DNA from: Candidatus Gottesmanbacteria bacterium
Lineage (GTDB): Bacteria; Patescibacteriota; Microgenomatia; UBA10105; UBA927
Reading direction: 5' to 3'
Length of the DNA stretch: 52,648 bases
Assembly (NCBI GenBank): GCA_016182725.1
Contig: JACPFZ010000026.1
Span: 1 to 52,648 of the forward strand
How positions within the stretch are numbered: the stretch's first letter is position 1; every line of letters starts with the position of its first letter. The notes beneath the pieces were generated by a model that was given only the letters and a program-made list of their open reading frames with translations, was not told the origin of the DNA and did not search any database. A program made the position numbers and the translations under genes. Below are positions 7,879 to 16,043 of this stretch, piece by piece.

Positions 7879-8493
7879 ATGGCAGTATGGGACCAGTTAG
7901 CAAGTGACGAGTCCATTGACAAGACGGTGAAAGCCCTCATGGGTCATGGCATTGAGGCATTCGTTGTGGAAACTAGGAAAGAGGCAAAGAAGAAAGTTTT
8001 AGATATGATTCCTGCCAGAAGTGAAGTGATGACGATGACTTCAGTCACGCTGGATGCCATTGGTCTGTCGGCGGAAATAAATAGAGCAGACGGGAAATTT
8101 AAGCCCGTCAGAGACAAGCTCTATGCGATGGATAGAAAGACACAAGCGGTGGAGATGAACCGTTTAGGCGCTGCTCCAGAAGTAGCCCTTGGCAGCGTTC
8201 ATGCCGTCACCCAAGATGGCAGTCTCCTCATTGCTTCTGCGACAGGAAGCCAATTGCCAGCATATGTGTATGGCGCAGGCAAAGTCATTTGGGTTGCAGG
8301 TAGCCAAAAGATAGTGAAAGACACCAATGAGGGGATGAGAAGGATTTATGAGTACGTTTTTCCTTTAGAAAACGAACGGGCCAAAAAAGCATATGGGGTG
8401 GGGAGTGGAGTGAATAAATTATTAATTATTCATAAAGAGATAGCGCCTGGAAGAATGACGCTGATTGTAGTGAAAGAAAAACTGGGGTTTTAA
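7879..8493 (+). CDS. LUD-domain protein (LutC/YkgG-like)
   Basis: A 204-residue LUD (DUF162) protein. The family core is visible as FVVETRKEAKKKVLDMIP, MTMTSVTLDAIGL, APEVALGSVHAVTQDG, GSLLIASATGSQLPAYVYGA and KVIWVAGSQKIVKDTNEGMR. LUD proteins include subunits of lactate-utilisation oxidases, but stand-alone members like this one are common and mostly uncharacterised. It has no lutA or lutB partner here. A Rho-independent terminator overlaps its end. Confidence 0.8.
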   Translation: MAVWDQLASDESIDKTVKALMGHGIEAFVVETRKEAKKKVLDMIPARSEVMTMTSVTLDAIGLSAEINRADGKFKPVRDKLYAMDRKTQAVEMNRLGAAPEVALGSVHAVTQDGSLLIASATGSQLPAYVYGAGKVIWVAGSQKIVKDTNEGMRRIYEYVFPLENERAKKAYGVGSGVNKLLIIHKEIAPGRMTLIVVKEKLGF

Positions 8494-8526
8494 GTCCTGC
8501 ATTTCCAGGATGTTACCAGTTTTTTT
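8479..8526 (+). terminator. Rho-independent terminator after the LUD gene
   Basis: AAACTGG (8479-8485) pairs with CCAGTTT (8516-8522), with an inner TCCTG/CAGGA stem, followed by a run of seven T (8520-8526). The left arm lies inside the end of the coding sequence. Confidence 0.6.
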
Positions 8527-8530
8527 CTTG

Positions 8531-10027
8531 TCATCGAAAGTGTAATCCCGGATCAATGGCTGGATCAAAATACACTTGCTGTTCGTCTTTGGTTAACACA
8601 TACTTTTCCATTTTATATCCATTGGCAAATTCTATAACTCTTTCTGGGTTCTGGGTGATTCGCACCTGGTGAATGCGCCACCAGCTATCGAGCATGTACG
8701 GATCAGCTGGCGGATGTGGTGCGGCAACAAGGTACGTCACTGGCATTTTTTTGAATGCATAGATGTTCTTATTACTATGCCGAGTGAAATAATGCATGGT
8801 ATATTTCATCTCATATCCTAAAATATCTGGCGAATACACAAAGTAGCCAAATTCTTTTTCTGGACCACTAAATACCTGCTTGGCAACACCTGAAAGAAAT
8901 TTCCACGAATATTTATGGGTGCCCGTATGCCCAAATGAATCTTGCGCATCGCCAACAGAGCTGACCAGATTCATCGCGTATATTACGACGAACAATATGG
9001 TATATGCTTTTTTGTACCGACAGGTCAAGAGCGAACAAAATACCAGAAATACTAAGAGAAACAACGGATAGAGATGAAAGTAGAGAATTGGCCCTTTATT
9101 AATAAAACTTAAAAGGAAAAATCCGATATAAAAGTAGAGAAATGAGCGATATAGTACGACATGGTTGTGATCTCGGAGTTGCAAAGCAATTCCTGCAAGC
9201 ATTCCGAGAAAAAGGATGAGGTTTCGTCCCCCTGGATCGCGCCGTAAAATTTCGGTGCTAGAGAAAAGAAGAAACAAACGATTTTTGATAAACATGGTGT
9301 AGTCAAAGAGCCCCTCCCCTTGGTACGGAGTGATAAACCCGAGAAGTTTTTGGGCGAGGATATGCTCGTGGCGAATATCAAATATCAAAAAATTGCCTAA
9401 GGTAAGAGGAAGAAGGAGTAGTACCCCCAGATGTTGGTACTGTTGCTTTTTCCAGATAAGATAGAGGAGTGCGCCAATGGAGAGCGCGGCAAGTGGTATA
9501 CCAGGTGCAAGTTCCAGTTGTATGATCATTCCAGAAAGTATGACGTGAGGGATGAGAAAGCCTATGTTTGACGACGTCACATACCGCACGAAGCAGAAAA
9601 ACCAGAGGGGAATAAGAATCATCGCAGCATGCGGATGACTCATTCCCCGGGTATGAAACGAGAGATAGAGAGAAACCATGAGGGCATACATAGAGCCAAC
9701 TGGTTTGGAAAAAAGAGCATTTCCAATACCATAGCTTACTAGGGTCGCAACGAGTGCCAGAAGGACCCAGAACCACCCAACAATGACGGGGTTTCCGCGG
9801 CCTACAAGATACGCCGGATAGGTCAGATACGTCCAGAGCGGTCCATGATAGAGTTCGCCACTGGATCGCGGCCCGATCAAGACAATCTTTTTCTGATCGA
9901 GTTCCTCAAGGAGCAGAAAGTCTCGCCCGATGTCAGAGTTAAAAAATATATCCCCATGGAGGACATACCATGAGGCGAGTATGGTATTAGTGATAAGGAG
10001 ACCAAAAAATAACCAGCGCATGCTCAC
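8531..10027 (-). CDS. Polytopic membrane protein, GT-C glycosyltransferase-like (PMT/ArnT superfamily)
   Basis: 498 residues with about ten hydrophobic segments and a soluble C-terminal tail. After the first membrane segment an extracytoplasmic loop holds FFNSDIGRDFLLLEEL; a D-x-G-R-D type acidic motif in loop 1 is the usual catalytic feature of GT-C transferases that use lipid-phosphate sugars. GELYHGPLWTYLTYPAYLVG and HTRGMSHPHAAMIL resemble later GT-C loops. Acceptor and sugar cannot be told. It is transcribed divergently from a second protein of the same type, 95 nt away. Confidence 0.6.
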   Translation of the reverse strand: MSMRWLFFGLLITNTILASWYVLHGDIFFNSDIGRDFLLLEELDQKKIVLIGPRSSGELYHGPLWTYLTYPAYLVGRGNPVIVGWFWVLLALVATLVSYGIGNALFSKPVGSMYALMVSLYLSFHTRGMSHPHAAMILIPLWFFCFVRYVTSSNIGFLIPHVILSGMIIQLELAPGIPLAALSIGALLYLIWKKQQYQHLGVLLLLPLTLGNFLIFDIRHEHILAQKLLGFITPYQGEGLFDYTMFIKNRLFLLFSSTEILRRDPGGRNLILFLGMLAGIALQLRDHNHVVLYRSFLYFYIGFFLLSFINKGPILYFHLYPLFLLVFLVFCSLLTCRYKKAYTILFVVIYAMNLVSSVGDAQDSFGHTGTHKYSWKFLSGVAKQVFSGPEKEFGYFVYSPDILGYEMKYTMHYFTRHSNKNIYAFKKMPVTYLVAAPHPPADPYMLDSWWRIHQVRITQNPERVIEFANGYKMEKYVLTKDEQQVYFDPAIDPGLHFR

Positions 10028-10100
10028 AGAAATTCTTGAAGAAGTTTTTGAATTTTTGGGTCAATGACTACTTGGCAAAGAGTTGCCGTCTCCATAGAAT

Positions 10101-10114
10101 CATTGTGCTACAAT
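10101..10114 (+). promoter_or_regulatory. Extended -10 promoter for the second GT-C gene
   Basis: TGC directly before TACAAT (10109-10114) forms an extended -10 element. Seven nt separate it from the ATG at 10122, giving a leaderless transcript, so 10122 is preferred to the ATG at 10113, which overlaps the box. Confidence 0.45.
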
Positions 10115-10121
10115 GAGGTGC

Positions 10122-11744
10122 ATGAAGCAACTCTATCGTCCCCTCATGGTTATTTTTGCAATCGCATTACTCCTCCGCTTATATCATTTGGGAGTTCTCC
10201 CTAAGACATTTTACGTAGAAGAACTCACGAATACCTACGTGGGCAAGTTTATTTTGCTTCATGGCCGCGACATCACCGGCCACCTGTGGCCCTTGGTCTA
10301 TTTTGATAAATTCGGCGATTATCCGCCGGTTCTGCCTCTCTACCTTTCCGGGGCAAGCAGCCTCATTTTCGGAACCAATGAATTTGCGGGGAGACTTCCG
10401 ATTGCGATGTGGGGTGCGCTGCTCGTTTTTGCTGTCTATCAACTCTCGCTTCTTATCTTCAATGACAAGAGAGTCGGTATCTTTACCTCCTTTATCGTCG
10501 CCATCCTGCCGTGGCATGTCGTGCTGTCGCGGACGACTGCCGAGGGAGTTGTCGGACTCACGGTGTGGACATTTGGCATCGTTTGGGTTCTTCGGGGTAT
10601 GAGGGAAAAAAATAGAGGGCTCATTTTGAAAAGTTTTCTTTTATTTTTTCTCTGCTACTTTTTGTATCCAGCTTTACGAATTCTCGTTCCTCTGACAATC
10701 CTTCCCATCCCGTTATTTTTGTACAAAACGGATAAAAAGTTGACAAAACTCCTCATTGCCGGACTTTTCCTGTTTACTCTCCTTACCGGATATATAATAA
10801 CGACGAAATGGGGAAGAGCACGGTTTGAGCAGACATCACTCTTCAAAAGTCCGGAAATTGCCGCGTCCGTTTCTTTACGAAACCAGATATTCAGCAATGG
10901 GTTGGGTCCAAATCAGGTGCTCCGCGCCCGGATTTTTCATAATAAGGCAACTGGCTACACGCGGGAGTTTTTTAATCAATATCTCAGTTATTTTTCCACC
11001 AAATTTTTATTTCTGGAAGGCGGGGGAGGGCAGTATCGCTACTACAACGTACCGGATCAGGGTTTATTGTACATTTCTCTTCTGCCGTTTTTTCTTTTTG
11101 CCCTTGTTTCTGTATCACACGCCAAACGAACGTTTTTTACCTACGTTATATATCTATTGATTATCGCACCCATTCCTGCGAGTCTTACTGTAGATTTTAC
11201 CCCGCACGCGCACCGTTCGCTGTTCATGATCCTGCCCTTGATTCTCATTGCCGGCAGCGGATTTTATGCACTCCTGCAAGGAGGAATGGTTAAAAAGCTC
11301 GTCATTATAGGAAGTTTGGGATTATTGGGGTTAGAGTTTATCTATTTCTGGAATCAATACGCGTGGCAGTCCAATCATTTTCAAAGTACGCTTCGCAATG
11401 ACGGAGATCGGGAAATAGTCCTTTATATAAAGGAAGAGCGGACAAAGTACGACCGCGTCTTTGCTCCGGTCTACGAGCGGTTGCCTTTCTACTACCTTTT
11501 TTACACGCAAAACTTTACTCTAGAGCTTATCGGCAAATTCCACGATGAACTCCAGCTTGATGCGGTCGACAACATTTCTTTCGTGAGGGCATGGTGTCCA
11601 ACACGGCTCTCCGAGGTACAGCAGGCTTCAAAGAATATTCTGATCGTTGAGCGGGCAGACTGCGACATTCCTGCAGGGTATCAGGTGGTGAAGACCATAA
11701 GTCGCATGGATGGTACCACCGCATACAGAATTCTTACACCTTGA
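10122..11744 (+). CDS. Polytopic membrane protein, GT-C glycosyltransferase-like (PMT_2)
   Basis: 540 residues beginning MKQLYRPLMVIFAIALLLRL. The first extracytoplasmic loop has YVEELTNTYVGKFILLHGRD, in the position of the catalytic acidic motif of GT-C enzymes, followed by FDKFGDYPPVLPLYLSGASS and TNEFAGRLPIAMWG, which is a very typical PMT_2 segment. At least ten membrane helices and a C-terminal soluble domain follow. It probably moves a sugar from a polyprenyl phosphate to a surface glycan or protein; the substrate is unknown. The gene ends 2 nt before the convergent AbiEii-like gene. Confidence 0.65.
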   Translation: MKQLYRPLMVIFAIALLLRLYHLGVLPKTFYVEELTNTYVGKFILLHGRDITGHLWPLVYFDKFGDYPPVLPLYLSGASSLIFGTNEFAGRLPIAMWGALLVFAVYQLSLLIFNDKRVGIFTSFIVAILPWHVVLSRTTAEGVVGLTVWTFGIVWVLRGMREKNRGLILKSFLLFFLCYFLYPALRILVPLTILPIPLFLYKTDKKLTKLLIAGLFLFTLLTGYIITTKWGRARFEQTSLFKSPEIAASVSLRNQIFSNGLGPNQVLRARIFHNKATGYTREFFNQYLSYFSTKFLFLEGGGGQYRYYNVPDQGLLYISLLPFFLFALVSVSHAKRTFFTYVIYLLIIAPIPASLTVDFTPHAHRSLFMILPLILIAGSGFYALLQGGMVKKLVIIGSLGLLGLEFIYFWNQYAWQSNHFQSTLRNDGDREIVLYIKEERTKYDRVFAPVYERLPFYYLFYTQNFTLELIGKFHDELQLDAVDNISFVRAWCPTRLSEVQQASKNILIVERADCDIPAGYQVVKTISRMDGTTAYRILTP

Positions 11745-11746
11745 TC

Positions 11747-12415
11747 TTATGGTTTCACCATGGTGCTCGCCAGGCGTTTGGCTTCCATCAGAAAAAATTG
11801 CTTGAGCTGGTCAAGGGTGAGTGTTTTCTTCATGATCGGAAGATCGGTAAGCTCCGAAACTTTTGCAAACAAAGAGGAGAGGTAAAAGGGTTCAATCTCC
11901 ATTTTGAACTTATGCTCCACGCCATGTTGCAGATCCCAGACGGTGTATTTTTTTTTGAGAATAAAATAGAGATCGACATAATCTTTCGATGCGGTTCGTT
12001 GGCTCATCGTGAGCAGTTTATTTACAGAGATGTCTTCGATACTATCGACGAAGATGCCGTCGCGGAATTGGGGTTTTTCGAGTTGTTTGAAGTCGTAGAA
12101 TACAAAATCAACTTTGAGCATCGTTTGTGATGGAAAGGTAAGCATGTAGGTAATTCTGTCAAATACATGCTGATATGATGAAGTGCAGTGAATTTTTTTC
12201 ATGATTGCTTGCATTGTGGCATGGATATGTTGTTCATTGAGTTTTTGTGGAGAAAACAGATCAATATCTTCTGACAATCGATGATTGAAATGGTACGCCA
12301 CAAGGGCAGTGCCGCCAGTAAGATAAAACGGCGCGAGTGTTTCTGGATGCTCAAGAAAAGCTGTCAGGAAGCGACGTTGATCTCTTGTGAAGTGACCGAT
12401 TATTTTTTGCCCCAT
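11747..12415 (-). CDS. AbiEii/AbiGii-type nucleotidyltransferase toxin
   Basis: 222 residues. PFYLTGGTALVAYHFNHRLS followed by EDIDLFSP is the GG(T)A and D-x-D nucleotidyltransferase signature of the AbiEii family. VDFVFYDFK supplies the third strand, and EDISVNKLLTMSQRTASKDYVDLYFIL is the conserved KDxxDLxxL helix. AbiEii proteins inactivate tRNA acceptor ends or other targets by nucleotide addition and are held in check by a partner. Here a 65-residue protein is encoded directly upstream with a 16-nt overlap, so the pair reads as a toxin-antitoxin operon. Confidence 0.7.
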   Translation of the reverse strand: MGQKIIGHFTRDQRRFLTAFLEHPETLAPFYLTGGTALVAYHFNHRLSEDIDLFSPQKLNEQHIHATMQAIMKKIHCTSSYQHVFDRITYMLTFPSQTMLKVDFVFYDFKQLEKPQFRDGIFVDSIEDISVNKLLTMSQRTASKDYVDLYFILKKKYTVWDLQHGVEHKFKMEIEPFYLSSLFAKVSELTDLPIMKKTLTLDQLKQFFLMEAKRLASTMVKP

Positions 12416-12597
12416 ATGAGAAAGCGCAAGAGATTGCGACGCAGTGGGTCAATATGTAGTTTATCCCACTCTTTTTTTACCTGGGAAAGAGAGATTTTCC
12501 TCCTTCCAGGACCGTAGTTGATCATGTTTTCCAGAATATACCGCCGGCCCCAGGTAGTTTTTTTGAGATCTTTTTCGCGGTAATCCCAGATATGCAT
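12400..12597 (-). CDS. Small putative antitoxin partner of the AbiEii-like protein
   Basis: 65 residues from the ATG at 12597: MHIWDYREKDLKKTTWGRRY, then ILENMINYGPGRRK and later WDKLHIDPLRRNLLRFLIW. The pattern of a WD start, a Y-G turn and a C-terminal LRFLIW helix resembles the DUF6922-type proteins found beside AbiEii toxins; this family call is from memory and moderate. The stop overlaps the toxin start by 16 nt. An upstream in-frame ATG at 12633 is rejected because a clear promoter lies between it and 12597. Confidence 0.55.
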   Translation of the reverse strand: MHIWDYREKDLKKTTWGRRYILENMINYGPGRRKISLSQVKKEWDKLHIDPLRRNLLRFLIWGKK

Positions 12598-12604
12598 AGA
12601 ATGT

Positions 12605-12633
12605 ATTATAGCTGGTGTGGACAAAGAAGGCAA
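12605..12633 (-). promoter_or_regulatory. Promoter of the AbiEii-like toxin-antitoxin operon
   Basis: On the reverse strand TTGCCT (12633-12628), a 17-nt spacer and TATAAT (12610-12605) precede the ATG at 12597 by 7 nt. The transcript would be leaderless. Confidence 0.65.
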
Positions 12634-12736
12634 AGCATATTTTGCAGTACAATCATGGTAGAGTGGGGGTAATGTATCCGCCGCTGAAAACTTCAGGAGA
12701 TGAAAGAAGAGTGAAGTGGTGTATGATAAGAAAAGT

Positions 12737-13924
12737 ATGGTTGTTCCAGATGCACAGCTTGCCTCTCTGGTTATTCAGGCGGGGTTTACCAATCAAGCCG
12801 GGATTGATACGGTTTCTCAATATGCGGCAGGTGCTCATGTGTCTCTTGCCTCTGCTATACTCGAGAAAGGTGTCGCGACAGATGAGCAGTTGGGGTCACT
12901 CATTGCAACTTTTCTCAAACTGCCATTTGTGCAGCTTTCAAAGATTTCTATCCCCCCAGACGTTTTTCATATCATTCCAGAAAAAGTTGCCAGGATCCAT
13001 CACGCGGTGGCCTTTGCGCGCGATACGGATGGCGTAAAGGTAGCGTCATCCAACCCTCAAGATCAGGCACTGTTTGCCATGGTGGAGAAAAAGACTAGCC
13101 GTCGGGTCATTATCTACTATGCGACCCAGCGCGATATAGAGAGTACACTGCAGGTATACAAAACACTTCTTCAGAATACGATTGATGAACTCCTGAAAGA
13201 AGATGTCAGCAAAGCGGCAACGACGGTCGTTTTAGAGGACCCGCCGGTTGCTAAAATTGTGGACGTCCTCATTGATAACGCGTACCAGGATAAGGCATCG
13301 GATATTCATATTGAGCCGGAGGAGAGCCAGTCGCTCATTCGTTTTCGCATTGACGGGGTGCTCCGAGACGTGTCACGGGTTCCCAAGTCTCTGCACGACC
13401 GGATTGTTACGCGCATTAAAGTGCTCTCGAGCCTGCGTACCGATGAACATTTGAGCGCCCAGGATGGCAAGATGCGTATGGCATTAACGGAGGAAAATCT
13501 CGATATTCGCGTCTCCATTATTCCGGTTTCTGATGGGGAAAAAGTGGTTCTGCGGCTTCTGTCTTCCCGATCGCGGCAGTTTACGTTGACTGATCTGGGG
13601 ATGAACGAACGGGATCTCCAAAAAGTGACCAATGCATTTAACAAATCCTACGGCATGATGTTGTCTACCGGTCCCACTGGCTGCGGGAAAACGACCACCA
13701 TCTATGCCATTTTGAAAATTCTCAATACCCGCGAGAAAAATATCACCACGATCGAAGAACCGGTGGAGTACCGGATAGCCGGTGCCAATCAAGTGCAGGT
13801 GAACCCCAAAACCAACCTCACATTTGCAAGCGGATTACGCAGCATTCTTCGACAGGATCCCAACATCATTTTTGTCGGTGAAATCCGTGACAACGATAGT
13901 GCTTTCCACGCTTCACACCAATGA
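12737..13924 (+). pseudogene. pilB: Type IV pilus assembly ATPase PilB, N-terminal part up to a frameshifting deletion
   Basis: Begins MVVPDAQLASLVIQAGF and contains the GspE/PilB N-terminal domain, then the ATPase core: SDIHIEPEESQSLIRFRIDG, Walker A STGPTGCGKTTT, the Asp-box (TIEEPVEYRI) and Walker B NIIFVGEIRD. PilB powers pilus extension from the inner face of the membrane. After EIRDN the frame runs into 10 non-family codons and stops at 13924, because about 45 nt expected in this invariant region are replaced by 4 nt (13895-13898). The start at 12737 sits 9 nt after TATGAT; a GTG at 12716 is in frame. The C-terminal half continues in another frame (next entry). Confidence 0.75.
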
Positions 13925-14384
13925 TGCGGCAACGGCGATTCCGAGACTCACGGATATGAAAGTCGAACCATTCTTAGTAGCTTCCACGGTAAATATCATC
14001 GTTGCCCAGCGGTTAGTACGGAAAATCTGTGATTCCTGTAAGGGAGCGATGAGTATAACCATTGATGAGCTGAAAAAACATTTGCCTCCAGAGGTGATCC
14101 AAAAGCATTTCGGAGGAGGACAAGAGATAACCATATACAGAGGAAAGGGCTGCAACATTTGCCATACCACTGGGTATTCCGGCAGGGTGGGTATTTTTGA
14201 AGTCCTTGAAGTGACCAAGGGAATCAGAAAACTCATTACGGAAAAAAGCGATTCCGATGTTATTGCGAAAGCTGCCGTTGCCGAAGGCATGAATACCATG
14301 CTGGATGATGGGTTGGAAAAAGTCATAAAAGGGTTCACGACCATTGAAGAAGTCATCAGGGCCACGAAAGTGGAATTTCTATGA
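13899..14384 (+). pseudogene. pilB: PilB, C-terminal part in a shifted frame
   Basis: From about 13899 the +2 frame reads VLSTLHTNDAATAIPRLTDM, RLVRKICDSCKG, GCNICHTTGYSGRVGIFEVL and EEVIRATKVEFL: the His-box end, the two C-x2-C zinc pairs and the C-terminus of PilB. The residues normally between EIRDxE and GHLVLSTLHTND are missing. Both halves are otherwise well conserved, so the lesion is recent or is an assembly error. Without the missing segment neither fragment should hydrolyse ATP. The stop TGA (14382-14384) originally overlapped the pilC start; a mobile element now separates them. Confidence 0.75.
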
Positions 14385-14522
14385 CCAGGTAGTAGAATTT
14401 CGACACGCTTAGCGTTGTCCGATTCACGCCATAAATCTGGTGTATAGAAAAATTATTTTTTAAAGAAAGGACAGTGAGGTTTCGCCGGCGTTCTAGACAA
14501 CGGTCGAAATTTCACTACCTGG
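14385..14522 (+). repeat. Stem-forming intergenic element, copy 1 (138 bp)
   Basis: Left arm CCAGGTAGTAGAATTTCGAC (14385-14404) pairs with right arm GTCGAAATTTCACTACCTGG (14503-14522). The 20-bp stem has one A-C mismatch and one G-T pair at positions 10 and 11. A second helix GTTGTC/GACAAC (14414-14419 with 14496-14501) continues the stem. The element is flanked on both sides by TATGA (14380-14384 and 14523-14527). Copy 2 has the same ends and shares the internal TATTTTTTAAAGAAA-like core. The downstream pilC ATG begins one base after the right arm. Confidence 0.85.
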
Positions 14523-14523
14523 T

Positions 14524-15564
14524 ATGATAACCTTGAAGGGCAGTGAAAAAATCGGACTCATCAGCAACCTTGCGACCATGCTTTCTGCAGGCATTCCCAT
14601 TTTGGAAGTCGTTAATTCGCTTCTGGAAGATGCGAAAGGTAGTCCGAAAATAATCCTCGAAGCGCTCAAGGAAGATTTAACGAGCGGAAAACGAATCTCT
14701 GTGTCATTTGCCCGATTCCCCAGGGTATTTGATCCGGTGACCATCAACGTCATTACAGCAGCAGAAACATCGGGGACATTGGACATCACGCTCAAAGATT
14801 TGAAAGAGGGCATCAGGAAGGAAATGGAGTTTTCGGATAAGGTGAAATCATCGCTTCTCTATCCTATTTTCATCATGATTATATTTGCCGCAGTTCTTCT
14901 TTTGGTTCTTGTCGTCGTCATTCCCAAGATTGCAATGGTTTTTGAGAAATTACGTGTTTCTCTTCCGTTGCCGACCAGAATCCTCATCTTTTTTTCAACG
15001 GTACTTCTCCATTACACCGTGTTTGTTATTGCCGGAGTTACCCTGCTCGTTATTGGGATTATTATTCTCTTCCGAATCAAGAGAAACGTTGTTTTCGACC
15101 TTCTTTTTTCTTTCCCTCTCATAAGTACTCTCATAAAGGAAATAGATCTCACCCGATTTTCCCGCAATCTTTCCCTCCTTCTTTCCTCGGGTCTGCCTAT
15201 TGCAGTGGCCCTTGAGCTTATTGCTCATGTGGTCATCAGGCGGCAAACCGCGCGCATTCTTCTGACCTCGCGTGATATGGTGATGGCGGGCAAAACTCTT
15301 TCGGAAGGATTCCGAGTATCCAAAGGATATTTCCCGGCGATTATGGTGAAACTGGTGGAAGCAGGGGAAAAAACCGGCACCCTGGATAAATCCATGCAGG
15401 AAATATCCGAATACTTTGATTATCAAGTGACCAATCGGTTAAAACTCCTCACGAGTCTACTCGAGCCTATCATGCTGGTGGTCGTGGGGATTGTGGTTGG
15501 TGGCATGATGCTTGCGATTGTTGGTCCTATCTACGGTCTGGTCAGCCAGGTCGGCGCACGGTGA
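14524..15564 (+). CDS. pilC: Type IV pilus inner-membrane platform protein PilC
   Basis: 346 residues with the two repeated GspF/PilC cytoplasmic domains. The first is ISNLATMLSAGIPILEVVNS to AAETSGTLDITL, the second FSRNLSLLLSSGLPIAVALE to VEAGEKTGTLDKSM. Membrane segments follow each at about 115-140, 160-180 and 315-340. PilC is the membrane platform that couples PilB to pilin assembly. The start is the ATG directly after the mobile element; before its insertion the gene would have overlapped pilB by ATGA. No Shine-Dalgarno is present. Confidence 0.9.
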   Translation: MITLKGSEKIGLISNLATMLSAGIPILEVVNSLLEDAKGSPKIILEALKEDLTSGKRISVSFARFPRVFDPVTINVITAAETSGTLDITLKDLKEGIRKEMEFSDKVKSSLLYPIFIMIIFAAVLLLVLVVVIPKIAMVFEKLRVSLPLPTRILIFFSTVLLHYTVFVIAGVTLLVIGIIILFRIKRNVVFDLLFSFPLISTLIKEIDLTRFSRNLSLLLSSGLPIAVALELIAHVVIRRQTARILLTSRDMVMAGKTLSEGFRVSKGYFPAIMVKLVEAGEKTGTLDKSMQEISEYFDYQVTNRLKLLTSLLEPIMLVVVGIVVGGMMLAIVGPIYGLVSQVGAR

Positions 15565-15566
15565 TT

Positions 15567-16040
15567 ATGACTTCAAGCAATCAATCAGGCTTCACTACTC
15601 CCGAACTTATTGTCGTAGTGGGGATTATTGCGGTGTTGGCAGGCCTTGCCACCGTGAATCTCTTGGGAGTTGCGCGCAAACCCACCCTCACCGCAACCGT
15701 TGATACGCTGACTAGCGACCTGCGGCAGCAACAAACAAAGGCAATGGTTGGTGAACGTTTGTCTTCCCATGGTGTGTACTTTGGGTCCGGGCAGTATGTT
15801 CTGTTTGCCGGAAGCTCGTATAATCCTGGCGAGGTGTCTAATGCGGCAGTCGCTTTGGAACAGTACGTCGGTTTTTCACAAGTGTCACTCCCGAATGCCA
15901 GTGTGGTATTTGCGTCCGGCAGTGGAGAAGTCACCAATTTTGATCCAAATCAGCATGCCGTGACTATCGCACACGAGCAGAGCGGGGAGCAAAAGACGAT
16001 CGAGGTAAATAGACTGGGGGTCGTGACCGCAGTGCAATAA
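15567..16040 (+). CDS. Type IV pseudopilin (GspH/FimT-like)
   Basis: 157 residues. The class III leader is short (MTSSNQSG) and is followed by FTTPELIVVVGIIAVLAGLA, the conserved hydrophobic N-terminal helix with Glu at position 5 of the mature protein. The C-terminal half is beta-rich and ends with NRLGVVTAVQ, like GspH/FimT minor pilins that prime the pilus. The upstream GTG at 15561 overlaps the pilC stop; the ATG at 15567 gives a normal leader length. Confidence 0.75.
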   Translation: MTSSNQSGFTTPELIVVVGIIAVLAGLATVNLLGVARKPTLTATVDTLTSDLRQQQTKAMVGERLSSHGVYFGSGQYVLFAGSSYNPGEVSNAAVALEQYVGFSQVSLPNASVVFASGSGEVTNFDPNQHAVTIAHEQSGEQKTIEVNRLGVVTAVQ

Positions 16041-16043
16041 TAT

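Noticed and set aside
12547..12556. CCAGGTAG motif inside the AbiEii partner gene as a fourth copy of the stem element
   Set aside because: Only the 8-10 nt match; no opposing arm nearby and the gene frame is intact.
13885..14000. Programmed ribosomal frameshift in pilB
   Set aside because: A frameshift alone would not restore the protein, because about 14 conserved residues are also missing at the joint; no slippery heptamer is present.
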